This document shows, one piece after another, positions 25,348 through 34,022 of a stretch of 64,000 nucleotides of DNA. The DNA is taken from contig NZ_CP034783.1 of assembly GCF_006094435.1 (NCBI RefSeq), forward strand, positions 5,421,001-5,485,000, in the 5' to 3' direction. The DNA comes from Pseudomonas sp. MPC6 (GTDB lineage: Bacteria; Pseudomonadota; Gammaproteobacteria; Pseudomonadales; Pseudomonadaceae). The translations under genes were made by a program, and so were the position numbers. Numbering within the stretch: the first letter of the stretch is position 1; each line of letters opens with the position of its first letter. The notes under the pieces are model-generated. The model was not told the DNA's origin and made no database searches. It saw only the letters and a list, made by a program, of their open reading frames with translations.

Positions 25348-25637
25348 GGGTGCCTCTCGGATCGATCATTTCCCACAGCAATGAGGCCCGTCTCAATGGC
25401 CTTGAGCAAAGCGGCACGGCGCGAGCTGACGGCAAACTTGCGGCGGATATTGGAGAAGTGGAAATTGATCGTGGAGACCGAGCAATTCTGAATCCTGGCG
25501 ATCTCCCAGGAGGTTTTTCCTTGGTAGCACCAGATCAGAGCTTGTTTTTCTTTCGCCGTCAGTCGGGCCGATGGGGCATTTGCGGCGCCACCGGGCACTG
25601 CATAAGCAAAAGAGTCGAGCGGTTGATGCATTGACAT
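25344..25637 (-). CDS. LuxR-type HTH regulator without sensor domain
   Basis: 97 residues. The C-terminal two thirds are a LuxR/FixJ helix-turn-helix: RLTAKEKQALIWCYQGKTSW, EIARIQNCSVSTINFHFSNI, then RRKFAVSSRRAALLKAIETG. There is no autoinducer or receiver domain, so it is a minimal DNA-binding unit. It is the first gene of a two-gene operon with the holin-like gene (ATGA overlap). It resembles the regulators that precede holin genes in Pseudomonas phage remnants, and may control them in response to another partner. Confidence 0.8.
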   Translation of the reverse strand: MSMHQPLDSFAYAVPGGAANAPSARLTAKEKQALIWCYQGKTSWEIARIQNCSVSTINFHFSNIRRKFAVSSRRAALLKAIETGLIAVGNDRSERHP

Positions 25638-25770
25638 GACAAGAACTCCCTCTATGTCAGAACACCCTTGACCGGGCGCTCACTGTTAGAGAGAGATGTT
25701 GAAGACAGGCCTGCACTCAGACAACGCGTGGAGGTTGTAGCGACGCGAGCTACATAAACAGACCCAGTCC

Positions 25771-26388
25771 TCAGCCAAGCACCACCAACCGGTTGGGCAA
25801 CTCATTGCGCACATGGGTCACCGGCACATGCACCTTGAGCAATTCGCCGCAGGCTTCGACGCAGGTGACAAACCCCTGCAAGGTCTGCCCCTGTTTCACC
25901 TGTTGAGTGAACGCCGTCACGATCGAGTCCCAGTTTTCGTTACCCAGGCGCTGCGAAATCCCTTCATCCACCAGGATTTCCACATAGCGCTCGGCTTCCG
26001 AGACGAAAATCAGCATGCCGGTGCTGCCCATGGTGTGGTGCAGGTTTTGCTCCAGGAACTGCCGACGGGCCAGGTTCGAGGCGCGCCAGTGGCGCACCGA
26101 GCGCGGGATCAGGTGCGTGGTGACCTGCGGAATCCGGAACACCAGGCACAGCACGATAAAGCTGACCCATTGCACCAGCAGCAGGCTGTGCAGAGTCAGC
26201 CAGCCGGTCAGGTAGTGCACGACACCCGGCACCACCAGCGCCAGCAGACTGGCCCAGAGCAACGGGATGTAGGCATAGTCGTCGGCACGGGCCGCGAGCA
26301 CTGTCACCAGTTCGGCGTCGGTATCGCGCTCGACCCGGGCAATCGCCTCGGCGACTTTGCGTTGTTCGTGTTCAGTCAGTAATGCCAT
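25771..26388 (-). CDS. TPM-domain membrane protein
   Basis: 205 residues. TEHEQRKVAEAIARVERDT begins a TPM (TLP18.3/Psb32/MOLO-1) domain that is split by two membrane helices (WASLLALVVPGVVHYLTG; LLLVQWVSFIVLCLVF). The C-terminal part GMLIFVSEAERYVEILVDEG, then ISQRLGNENWDSIV continues the TPM fold. It is the third gene of an operon lemA - TPM - TPM with gaps of about 30 bases. Function is unknown; envelope quality control or stress has been suggested for such operons. ATG 26388 was preferred to TTG 26394. Confidence 0.85.
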   Translation of the reverse strand: MALLTEHEQRKVAEAIARVERDTDAELVTVLAARADDYAYIPLLWASLLALVVPGVVHYLTGWLTLHSLLLVQWVSFIVLCLVFRIPQVTTHLIPRSVRHWRASNLARRQFLEQNLHHTMGSTGMLIFVSEAERYVEILVDEGISQRLGNENWDSIVTAFTQQVKQGQTLQGFVTCVEACGELLKVHVPVTHVRNELPNRLVVLG

Positions 26389-26427
26389 GTTCAAAGATGC
26401 CTGTTCGCTATTGTTTTACCGCTGTCA

Positions 26428-27183
26428 TCACCAGCCGCCCGACGAACCGCCGCCCCCGAAACTGCCCCCGCCGCCACTGAAGCCCCCGCCGCCGCCACCA
26501 CCAAAACCGCCTCCGCCAAACCCGCCTCCCGAGCGGCCCCGGCCGCCACCGCCCCCGCTTGGCAGGATACCGAGCACCTGGCAGACGAACATCGTCAGGA
26601 TGAACAGCATCACCAGAAACACCAGCAACCCCGGATGCCGCGAAACGAAGTCGCTTTGCTGATCGCCTCGGGACTCGTACACCGTGGACGGTTCATCCAG
26701 CGGGTTTCCTCCCAGCACCACCAGCATCGCCGCGACCCCGTCGCTGATGCCCTTGCTGAAGTTGCCGGCCTTGAACGCCGGGGTGATCACCTGATTGATG
26801 ATCACCGAACTCTGCGCATCGGTCAGGCGCTCTTCCAGGCCATAACCGACTTCGATGCGCAACCTGCGCTCATCGCGAGCGACGATCAGCAACGCGCCGT
26901 TGTTCTTGTCCTTCTGGCCGATGCCCCAGTGGCGCCCGAGCTGATAACCGAAGTCCGCGATGTCAGTGCCCTGCAGATCCGGCAACGTGACCACCACCAA
27001 CTGTTCACCGGTGGCCTTTTCATGGGCGTCTAGCTGCTGGGTGAGCTGCTCGCGCACCGACGGCTCGATCATTGCGGCGTTGTCCACCACCCGCCCGGTC
27101 AGTTGCGGAAACTTCAATTCGGCCTGGACCGTCAGGGCCAACACCCAGAGCAACAGCACCAGGCCAACTTTCAACACGCGCAT
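26428..27183 (-). CDS. YgcG-type TPM protein with glycine-rich tail
   Basis: About 251 residues. A signal peptide ends TVQA; the periplasmic TPM domain covers about 25-150 (LTGRVVDNAAMIEPSVREQL, GEQLVVVTLPDLQGTDI, RLRIEVGYGLEERLTDAQSS). One membrane helix follows (LVFLVMLFILTMFVCQVL), then a tail of glycine and serine (GGGFGGGGFGGGG) that is typical of YgcG proteins. ATG 27183 is favoured because GAGG lies seven bases upstream and gives a clean signal peptide. It is the middle gene of the lemA operon. No enzymatic activity is known. Confidence 0.9.
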   Translation of the reverse strand: MRVLKVGLVLLLWVLALTVQAELKFPQLTGRVVDNAAMIEPSVREQLTQQLDAHEKATGEQLVVVTLPDLQGTDIADFGYQLGRHWGIGQKDKNNGALLIVARDERRLRIEVGYGLEERLTDAQSSVIINQVITPAFKAGNFSKGISDGVAAMLVVLGGNPLDEPSTVYESRGDQQSDFVSRHPGLLVFLVMLFILTMFVCQVLGILPSGGGGGRGRSGGGFGGGGFGGGGGGGFSGGGGSFGGGGSSGGW

Positions 27184-27226
27184 TGGCAACCTCATCCATG
27201 GTGACGCATCTAACCTGAACCGGCGC

Positions 27227-27838
27227 TTACTTGAACTTCACTTCAGGCGCTTTCTGCGCATCGGGGCTGGTGGCCTCGAAGGTTTCGCGCACGGGCAGAT
27301 CGCTGTACATCACCGTGTGCCACAGGCGACCGGGGAAGGTGCGGATTTCGGTGTTGTACTTTTGCACCGCCAGAATGAAATCCCGTCGCGCCACGGCGAT
27401 GCGGTTCTCGGTGCCTTCAAGCTGCGACTGCAACGCGAGGAAGTTCTGGTTGGCCTTGAGATCCGGATAGCGCTCGACGACCACCATCAACCGGCTCAAT
27501 GCGCCGGTCAGCTGATCCTGGGCCTGCTGGAACTGTTTGAGTTTCTCCGGGTTGTCCAGGGTGTTGGCATCGACCTGAATCGAAGTGGCCTTGGCCCGGG
27601 CTTCGACCACCGCGGTCAAGGTCTCCTGTTCATGCTGCGCGTAGCCCTTGACGGTTTCCACCAGGTTGGGGATCAGGTCGGCGCGGCGCTGGTACTGGTT
27701 CTGCACCTGGCCCCAGGCGGCCTTGGCCTGTTCGTCGAGGGTCGGAATGTTGTTGATGCCGCAGCCGGCCAGCAAGCTGGTCAGTAACATCAAGGCTGCG
27801 ACCCGCAGACTGTATCGATAGTGGTGTCGTACGTTCAT
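27227..27838 (-). CDS. lemA: LemA family lipoprotein
   Basis: 203 residues. The N-terminus has a hydrophobic segment and lipobox LLAGC; the mature part is the all-helical LemA domain with AKAAWGQVQNQYQRRADLIP and NLVETVKGYAQHEQETL, ERYPDLKANQNFLALQSQLE and GTENRIAVARRDFILAVQKY, NTEIRTFPG. LemA proteins occur with TPM-domain genes; function is unknown, probably envelope-associated. Start 27838 (MNVRHHYRYS) fits the family. It is first in an operon with the two TPM genes. Confidence 0.92.
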   Translation of the reverse strand: MNVRHHYRYSLRVAALMLLTSLLAGCGINNIPTLDEQAKAAWGQVQNQYQRRADLIPNLVETVKGYAQHEQETLTAVVEARAKATSIQVDANTLDNPEKLKQFQQAQDQLTGALSRLMVVVERYPDLKANQNFLALQSQLEGTENRIAVARRDFILAVQKYNTEIRTFPGRLWHTVMYSDLPVRETFEATSPDAQKAPEVKFK

Positions 27839-28073
27839 CTGGTTGACGCTCCCTTGCACATTCCGTTGAAAAACAACCTGCGAACTTTGAGACGGCTCTT
27901 GGGGCATAATCTATGCCGCCACTGGCATGCATCGAGCCAATGGGCTAAAAGATGCCCCAGCGCTAAAACACGATAGAAGTGTGCTGCATTTACCTGAACA
28001 ACAATAGTCGCTCCCTAAATTTTGGCTGACCGGCGCGTATTCACTGCCGTTTAGGCTTTAGAGAAAACCATTC

Positions 28074-30365
28074 ATGAAGAAGCTGTGTTTGCTGGGCCTG
28101 TTCGTCAGCCTGGCCAGTCATACCGTATTGGCCGCCACGACGCCCGCACCTCTGGAGAACAAGGACGCCTTCGTCAGCAACCTGATGAAGCAAATGACCC
28201 TCGATGAAAAAATCGGCCAGCTGCGCCTGATCAGCATCGGCCCGGAAATGCCTCGGGAGCTGATCCGCAAGGAAATCGCCGCCGGCAACATCGGCGGCAC
28301 GTTCAACTCGATCACCCGCCCGGAAAACCGTCCGATGCAGGACGCGGCCATGCGCAGCCGGCTGAAGATCCCGATGTTCTTCGCCTATGACGTGATCCAC
28401 GGCCACCGCACGATTTTCCCGATTCCGATAGCCTTGGCTTCGAGCTGGGACATGGACGCCATCGGCCTGTCCGGGCGCATCGCCGCCAAGGAAGCCGCGG
28501 CGGACAGCCTCGACATCACTTTCGCGCCGATGGTCGATATCTCCCGCGACCCACGCTGGGGCCGCACCTCCGAAGGCTTCGGCGAAGACACTTACCTGGT
28601 GTCGCGCATCGCCGGTGTCATGGTCAAAGCCTTCCAGGGCGCGGGCGCAAACGCGGCCGACAGCATCATGGCCAGCGTCAAGCACTTTGCCTTGTACGGC
28701 GCGGTCGAGGGCGGTCGCGACTACAACATCGTCGACATGAGCCCGGTCAAGATGTACCAGGACTACCTGCCGCCGTACCGCGCCGCGATCGACGCCGGTG
28801 CCGGTGGGGTGATGGTTGCGCTGAACTCGATCAACGGCGTGCCGGCCACCGCCGACACCTGGCTGATGAATGACCTGTTGCGCCAGCAATGGGGCTTCAA
28901 GGGCCTGGCCGTCAGCGACCACGGGGCGATTTTCGAACTGATCAAGCACGGCGTCGCCCGTGACGGTCGCGAAGCCGCGAAGCTCGCCATCAAGGCCGGC
29001 ATCCACATGAGCATGAACGACACGCTCTATGGCAAGGAACTGCCAGGACTGCTCAAGGCCGGCGAGATCCAGCAGAGCGACATCGACAATGCCGTGCGTG
29101 CCGTGCTGGGCGCCAAATACGACATGGGCCTGTTCAAGGACCCGTACCTGCGCATCGGCAAGGCTGAGGATGACCCGGTCGACACCTACGCCGACAGCCG
29201 CCTGCACCGCAGCGAGGCCCGCGATGTCGCGCGCCGCAGCCTGGTGTTGCTGAAAAACCAGGGCGACACCCTGCCGCTGAAGAAAACTGCGAAAATCGCC
29301 CTGGTCGGCCCGCTGGCCAAGGCGCCGATCGACATGATGGGCAGCTGGGCCGCGGCGGGCCGGCCGGCTCAATCGGTGACCCTGTTCGATGGTATGACCC
29401 ATGCGTTGGGCGCACAGTCGACGCTGATCTACGCCCGTGGCGCCAACATCACCGGCGACAAGAAAGTCCTCGATTACCTGAACTTCCTCAACTTCGATGC
29501 CCCGGAAGTGGTGGACGACCCGCGCTCGGCCCAAGTGCTGATCGACGAGGCTGTGAAGGCCGCCAAGGATGCCGATGTCGTCGTCGCAGCCGTGGGCGAG
29601 TCCCGTGGCATGTCCCATGAGTCGTCGAGCCGTACCGACCTGAATATTCCGGTCAACCAGCGCGAGCTGATCAAGGCACTGAAAGCCACCGGCAAACCGC
29701 TGGTGCTGGTGTTGATGAACGGCCGCCCGCTATCGATTCTCGAAGAGAAGGAACAGGCTGACGCGATCCTGGAAACCTGGTTCAGCGGCACCGAAGGCGG
29801 CAACGCCATCGCCGACGTACTGTTCGGCGACTACAACCCGTCGGGCAAACTGCCAATCACCTTCCCGCGCTCGGTGGGGCAGATTCCGACCTACTACAAC
29901 CACCTGAGCATCGGCCGGCCGTTCACGCCGGGCAAACCGGGCAACTACACCTCGCAGTATTTCGATGACACCACAGGTCCCCTGTTCCCGTTCGGTTTTG
30001 GCTTGAGCTACACCGATTTCAGCCTGACCGACATGGCCTTGTCCTCGACCACGCTGAACAAGACCGGCAAGCTCGACGCCAGCGTCATGCTGAAAAACAC
30101 CGGCAAGCGCGACGGCGAAACCGTGGTCCAGTTGTACATCCAGGACGTGACCGGCTCGATGATCCGACCGGTCAAGGAACTGAAGAACTTCCAGAAAATC
30201 ATGCTCAAGGCCGGCGAACAAAAAGTCGTGCACTTCACCATCACCGAGGACGATCTGAAGTTCTTCAACGGCCAGCTCAAGTACGTGGCGGAACCGGGCA
30301 AGTTCAATGTGCAGATCGGCCTGGATTCACAGGACGTGACGCAGCAGAGTTTTGAATTGCTGTAA
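28074..30365 (+). CDS. bglX: Periplasmic beta-glucosidase
   Basis: 763 residues with a cleavable signal peptide (MKKLCLLGLFVSLASHTVLA). It is a glycoside hydrolase family 3 enzyme: catalytic domain about 25-370 with DPRWGRTSEGFGEDTYL, KHFALYGAVEGGRDYN and the nucleophile Asp282 in GLAVSDHGAIF; alpha/beta sandwich domain with GESRGMSHESSSRTDLNIP; C-terminal fibronectin type III-like domain from about 660. It should cleave terminal beta-D-glucosyl residues from oligosaccharides in the periplasm. The length matches E. coli BglX. It is monocistronic, followed by a REP pair. GAGAAAA precedes the ATG. Confidence 0.95.
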   Translation: MKKLCLLGLFVSLASHTVLAATTPAPLENKDAFVSNLMKQMTLDEKIGQLRLISIGPEMPRELIRKEIAAGNIGGTFNSITRPENRPMQDAAMRSRLKIPMFFAYDVIHGHRTIFPIPIALASSWDMDAIGLSGRIAAKEAAADSLDITFAPMVDISRDPRWGRTSEGFGEDTYLVSRIAGVMVKAFQGAGANAADSIMASVKHFALYGAVEGGRDYNIVDMSPVKMYQDYLPPYRAAIDAGAGGVMVALNSINGVPATADTWLMNDLLRQQWGFKGLAVSDHGAIFELIKHGVARDGREAAKLAIKAGIHMSMNDTLYGKELPGLLKAGEIQQSDIDNAVRAVLGAKYDMGLFKDPYLRIGKAEDDPVDTYADSRLHRSEARDVARRSLVLLKNQGDTLPLKKTAKIALVGPLAKAPIDMMGSWAAAGRPAQSVTLFDGMTHALGAQSTLIYARGANITGDKKVLDYLNFLNFDAPEVVDDPRSAQVLIDEAVKAAKDADVVVAAVGESRGMSHESSSRTDLNIPVNQRELIKALKATGKPLVLVLMNGRPLSILEEKEQADAILETWFSGTEGGNAIADVLFGDYNPSGKLPITFPRSVGQIPTYYNHLSIGRPFTPGKPGNYTSQYFDDTTGPLFPFGFGLSYTDFSLTDMALSSTTLNKTGKLDASVMLKNTGKRDGETVVQLYIQDVTGSMIRPVKELKNFQKIMLKAGEQKVVHFTITEDDLKFFNGQLKYVAEPGKFNVQIGLDSQDVTQQSFELL

Positions 30366-30381
30366 TCCCTGACACACCGCA

Positions 30382-30481
30382 CCCCTGTAGGAGCTGGCTT
30401 GCCAGCGAAGGCGGCTTAACTTCCAACGAAGATGTTGAATGTTATGGCCCCTTCGCTGGCAAGCCAGCTCCTACAGAGGGG
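30382..30481. repeat. REP pair
   Basis: Inverted copies of GGAGCTGGCTTGCCAGCGAA separated by about 50 bases, between the convergent bglX and clsB genes. Confidence 0.92.
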
Positions 30482-30521
30482 CGATGTCAACCCTGCCGAC
30501 CCAACAGATTCAGGGCCGATG

Positions 30522-31679
30522 TCAGCCCCGCCGATCCAGCAGATTCACCACCAGCCGGTCCACCCATCCCCACACCCGTTGATTCACCCGTCGCCACAGC
30601 GGCCGGCGTTGCCACGCCTCGAGGCTGACCTCCTGGCTCAGGGCAAAGTCCTTCTCGAAACTCGCCGCCACCGCACGTGTCAGCCCCGCATCCAGCGCTT
30701 CAAGGTTGGCTTCCAGGTTGAACCGCAGGTTCCAGTGATCGAAGTTGCACGAGCCGATACTCACCCAGTCGTCGATCAGCACCATTTTCAGGTGCAGGAA
30801 ACACGGCTGGTATTCGAAGATTTTCACCCCGGACTTGAGCAGTCGCGGGTAGTAGCGATGCCCGGCGTAGCGCACCGATGGGTGGTCGGTGCGGGGCCCG
30901 GTCAGCAGCAGGCGCACATCGATGCCGCGGGCGGCCGCCCGGCGCAGTGAGCGCCGGACTTTCCAGGTCGGCAAGAAATACGGGGTGGCCAGCCAGATCC
31001 GCCGCTGGCCACTGTTCAGCGCGCGAACCAGCGATTGCAGGATGTCCCGGTGCTGACGGGCGTCGGCATACGCGACCCGGCCCATGCCCTCGCCCATGGA
31101 CGGCACGCGCGGCAGACGCGGCAAACCGAAGTTCGACGCCGGTTTCCAGGCACGGCGATGGCGGTTGGCGATCCATTGGCGATCGAACAGCAACTGCCAG
31201 TCGATGACCAGCGGACCGCTGATTTCCACCATCACTTCGTGCCATTCGCTGATGTCTTCGCCCGGCGTCCAGAATTCATCGGTCACGCCCGTGCCGCCGA
31301 CCACAGCCAGACACTGGTCGACCAGCAACAGCTTGCGGTGATCGCGGTAGAAATTGCCCACCCAGCGCCGCCAGCTCAGGCGATTGTAGAATCGCAGCTC
31401 GACACCCGCGGTTATCAGCCGCTGTCGCAGGGTCAGCGTGAACGCCAGACTGCCGTAATCGTCAAACAGGCACCGCACCCGCACACCGCGCTCGGCGGCC
31501 TGGACCAGCGCCTGGACCATGGCTTCGGCACAGGCGCCCGCCTCCACCAGGTACAGCTCCAGCTCCACCTGTTCTTCGGCGCGGGCAATCGCGACCAGCA
31601 TCCGCGGAAAAAACTGCGGGCCGTCGATCAGCAGCTCAAACGCATTGCCTTCACGCCAGGGGAAAATTGCGCCGGCCAT
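30522..31679 (-). CDS. clsB: Cardiolipin synthase B-type phospholipase D protein
   Basis: 385 residues with two HKD motifs: His114, Lys116, Asp121 in DHRKLLLVD, and HLKMVLIDD with SIGSCNFDHWN later. This is the phospholipase D superfamily, and the overall layout (LFDDYGSLAF, FYNRLSWRRWVGNFYRDHRK) matches ClsB, which joins phosphatidyl groups to make cardiolipin at the inner membrane. Its ATG follows the yceI stop by one base, so the two are coupled. The C-terminal end (RVNQRVWGWVDRLVVNLLDR) is a helix likely to bind the membrane. Confidence 0.9.
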   Translation of the reverse strand: MAGAIFPWREGNAFELLIDGPQFFPRMLVAIARAEEQVELELYLVEAGACAEAMVQALVQAAERGVRVRCLFDDYGSLAFTLTLRQRLITAGVELRFYNRLSWRRWVGNFYRDHRKLLLVDQCLAVVGGTGVTDEFWTPGEDISEWHEVMVEISGPLVIDWQLLFDRQWIANRHRRAWKPASNFGLPRLPRVPSMGEGMGRVAYADARQHRDILQSLVRALNSGQRRIWLATPYFLPTWKVRRSLRRAAARGIDVRLLLTGPRTDHPSVRYAGHRYYPRLLKSGVKIFEYQPCFLHLKMVLIDDWVSIGSCNFDHWNLRFNLEANLEALDAGLTRAVAASFEKDFALSQEVSLEAWQRRPLWRRVNQRVWGWVDRLVVNLLDRRG

Positions 31680-31680
31680 G

Positions 31681-32271
31681 TCAGCGCGCCGTGAAAATCA
31701 GTACCGCACCCACCGGCACCGACAGACTGATGGCCGACAAGCCGGCGACCTTGCGCAAGCTTTCCAGGCCTGGTGCCAGGTCGAAATCTTCGGCATTGAT
31801 CACCAGCGGTTCGAGGGTCACCACCTGAAAACGTCGATCATCGAGGCGCGTCGCCAGCAGTTCGGCGTTGTATTGGTGTTGCTTGCCATGCAGGTCGACC
31901 GTCAACGGCAACCGCAATTCCAATTGTGCACCCGGCGCGAGGTCATTGATCGGGCGCAGATCGATTTGCGTGGTGATCAACGCTGCGGGGAATGTCTGGA
32001 TCTGGAACAGCTCCTTGCGCATGCGCTCATCGCGCAAGGGGATGCCGCTGTTCACCGACTCCAGCTCGACTTCCACCTCGGCCAGGCCCGTGGGGCTGAC
32101 CTTGCCGTGCAGTACCAGAAAGCGTTGCACTTCGGAAATGTTGGCGTTTTTGGTGCTGATGAACGATAGCCGCGAGGACTCGCCGTCCAGGTACCAATTG
32201 GCCCGGGCCGATAACGAGGCGCCGGCCAGGAGCAGGAAAGCGAGGGTTTTGAACAGGGAGCGGTTGAACAT
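31681..32271 (-). CDS. YceI-like secreted lipid-binding protein
   Basis: 196 residues. A signal peptide ends ASLSARANW; the mature chain is the YceI lipocalin-like barrel: NWYLDGESSRLSFISTKNAN, GLAEVEVELESVNSGIPLRD, ERMRKELFQIQTFPAALITT and VDLHGKQHQYNAELLATRLD. YceI proteins bind polyisoprenoid or amide lipids in the periplasm; the ligand here is unknown. It is the first gene of a two-gene operon with clsB, spaced by one base, so both may act on envelope lipids. Start ATG 32271 gives the signal peptide. Confidence 0.88.
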   Translation of the reverse strand: MFNRSLFKTLAFLLLAGASLSARANWYLDGESSRLSFISTKNANISEVQRFLVLHGKVSPTGLAEVEVELESVNSGIPLRDERMRKELFQIQTFPAALITTQIDLRPINDLAPGAQLELRLPLTVDLHGKQHQYNAELLATRLDDRRFQVVTLEPLVINAEDFDLAPGLESLRKVAGLSAISLSVPVGAVLIFTAR

Positions 32272-32352
32272 AGAGACTCGTGGGGGCAAATAAACCTGAG
32301 CGAACCTTAACCGCCCTGAGGCGGGTTGCAAACCGCGAAGATCCAAAGATCG

Positions 32353-32424
32353 CCCCTGTAGGAGCTGGCTTGCCAGCGAAGGCACCATTGAGATCGCCAT
32401 CGCCGGTAATCCATGCTCCTACAA
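32353..32424. repeat. REP pair, right arm decayed
   Basis: Left arm CCTGTAGGAGCTGGCTTGCC is consensus; right arm is reduced to CATGCTCCTACA. It precedes the yceI promoter region. Confidence 0.85.
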
Positions 32425-32436
32425 AAACCAATCTGT

Positions 32437-32766
32437 TCAGGGCAGCAACCGACATCCCTGCCGCTCACCAACCCACACCGCGCTGTTGCTGCGCCCCAGG
32501 CCGCTGACCGTCACACGCTTGCTCGCCGCGTCATCGGTAAACCCGCTGATGGGCAACCACTGCTTTACATAGCCACGGCAATACCCGGCGTCGTTAGCCA
32601 TCACGTACCGGCATGAGCAATATTCCTTGGCGGTGTAGGCGCTGATGATGTCCGGGAATGCCCACAGCGCCACCCGCTCCTGCCAGATCCAGCCGAGCAA
32701 GACGATCGACAGGATCAACCACAACGTGTTGAACGGATGGCGACGAACAAAACCGCGGCGGTTCAT
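32437..32766 (-). CDS. Hypothetical single-pass membrane protein
   Basis: 109 residues with one N-terminal membrane helix (FNTLWLILSIVLLGWIW) after a positive stretch (RRGFVRRHP), so Cys-containing C-terminal 70 residues are probably periplasmic. Four Cys residues (KEYCSCRYV, GYCRGYVKQW, QGCRLLP) could form disulfides. Its ATG overlaps the serine hydrolase stop by four bases, so it is coupled to it. I do not recognise the family; the pairing with a NylB-like hydrolase is the only clue. Confidence 0.75.
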   Translation of the reverse strand: MNRRGFVRRHPFNTLWLILSIVLLGWIWQERVALWAFPDIISAYTAKEYCSCRYVMANDAGYCRGYVKQWLPISGFTDDAASKRVTVSGLGRSNSAVWVGERQGCRLLP

Positions 32767-33857
32767 GGTTGCTCCTTCGCGACAAAGGCCTTGAGCGCGA
32801 GCTTGAGCAGTTCGTTGTGTCGGTAGCTGCCGTCGCGATCATCGCCGTAGCGCACGATCACCAAGTGTTCGCCGGGCATCACGTACATCGCCTGCCCCCA
32901 ATGACCCAGTGCGGCGAACGTGTCGGCGGGAGCATCGGGCCAGGGGGTTGCCCCCCTCTCTATCGGGCGATTGAGCCACCAATGGCCGCCGGGCACTGCT
33001 TCGTCCTGATTGGCCTGGTAGCGGGCGAATGGTGTGCGGCTGAAGGCGACCCAGTCTTTGGGCACCCGTTGTCGATCGCCCCAGCGTCCGTCGCGGGCCA
33101 TCAGCAGGCCGACCCGTGCCAGGTCCCGGGCGGTGAGGTAGGCATAGGACGAGGCGACGAAGGTGCCGCTGGCATCGGTTTCCCAGACCGCATGGTCAAT
33201 CCCCAAAGGTTCGAACAGCGCGGTCCACGGGTAGTCCGTGTACCGCGTCGGACCGACAATGGTTTTCAACGCCGCCGACAGCAGATTGGTGTCACCACTG
33301 GAATAACGGAAGGCCTGGCCGGGCTGGGCGTAGCCGTCGTGGCCAGCGGTGAACGCGGCAATATCCTGGCGACCACGGGTATAGAGCATGGCCACCACCG
33401 ACGACTTCAACGGTGCGTATTCATAGTCTTCCTGCCAGTCCAGCCCCGACGCCCAGTGCAGCAGATCGGCCATGGTCATGGTCGGGTGCTTTTGCATCGC
33501 TGGATAGAACTTCAGCACCGGGTCATCGAGCTTGAACAGACCCTCGCCATAGGCCACGCCGAGGACCGTGGCCATCAGGCTTTTGCTGATGGACCAGGTC
33601 AGGTGCGGGGTGTCGGCAGTGGTCGGGCCGGCGTAGCGCTCATAGATCAGTTGACCGTCGCGGATCACCAGCAAGGCATCGGTGCGGATGCCTTGGCGGG
33701 TGGTGTCGTCGCGGGGTGGGAAGGCGTAAGCCTCCAGGGCCTGCAGTGCCGGGCCGGTGACTGCCGGGGCGGTTGACCATTGAGCGCCAGGCCAGTTTTC
33801 GGCGCGGGCCGGGAGGCTGAGCAGCAGCAGGAACAGCAGGGGCAAGCCTTTGAACAT
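32763..33857 (-). CDS. Serine hydrolase, beta-lactamase/NylB-like
   Basis: 364 residues with a signal peptide (LPLLFLLLLSLPARA). The class C beta-lactamase fold motifs are SxxK as WSISKSL (Ser89, Lys92) and the YxN-like motif RYSSGDTN (Tyr185); HWGQAMYVMPGEHLVIVRYG near the C-terminus resembles the third motif region of 6-aminohexanoate-dimer hydrolases (NylB). It probably hydrolyses an amide or ester in the periplasm. It is followed by a coupled small membrane protein (ATGA overlap). Substrate unknown. Confidence 0.85.
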   Translation of the reverse strand: MFKGLPLLFLLLLSLPARAENWPGAQWSTAPAVTGPALQALEAYAFPPRDDTTRQGIRTDALLVIRDGQLIYERYAGPTTADTPHLTWSISKSLMATVLGVAYGEGLFKLDDPVLKFYPAMQKHPTMTMADLLHWASGLDWQEDYEYAPLKSSVVAMLYTRGRQDIAAFTAGHDGYAQPGQAFRYSSGDTNLLSAALKTIVGPTRYTDYPWTALFEPLGIDHAVWETDASGTFVASSYAYLTARDLARVGLLMARDGRWGDRQRVPKDWVAFSRTPFARYQANQDEAVPGGHWWLNRPIERGATPWPDAPADTFAALGHWGQAMYVMPGEHLVIVRYGDDRDGSYRHNELLKLALKAFVAKEQP

Positions 33858-33934
33858 GGTGGGGGCTCGGGGGGATTGGCCTGCTGAGCCTAGTCGAGGT
33901 TGATGACAGTTCTGGAGTTTGTGTGGGGCCTAAG

Positions 33935-34019
33935 GCCGCCTTCGCTGGCAAGCCAGCTCCTACAGGGGTCTGTGAACAATACAAAACCAGTGTAGGAGCT
34001 GGCTTGCCAGCGAAGAGGC
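33935..34019. repeat. Two divergent REP units
   Basis: GCTGGCAAGCCAGCTCC and, 40 bases later, GGAGCTGGCTTGCCAGCGAA, arranged outward, unlike the usual inward pair. Between the serine hydrolase promoter and the end of the acyl-CoA dehydrogenase-like gene. Confidence 0.88.
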
Positions 34020-34022
34020 CCG

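Noticed and set aside
28041..29618. A 525-residue minus-strand frame opposite bglX
   Set aside because: Antisense shadow; bglX carries all GH3 motifs in order.
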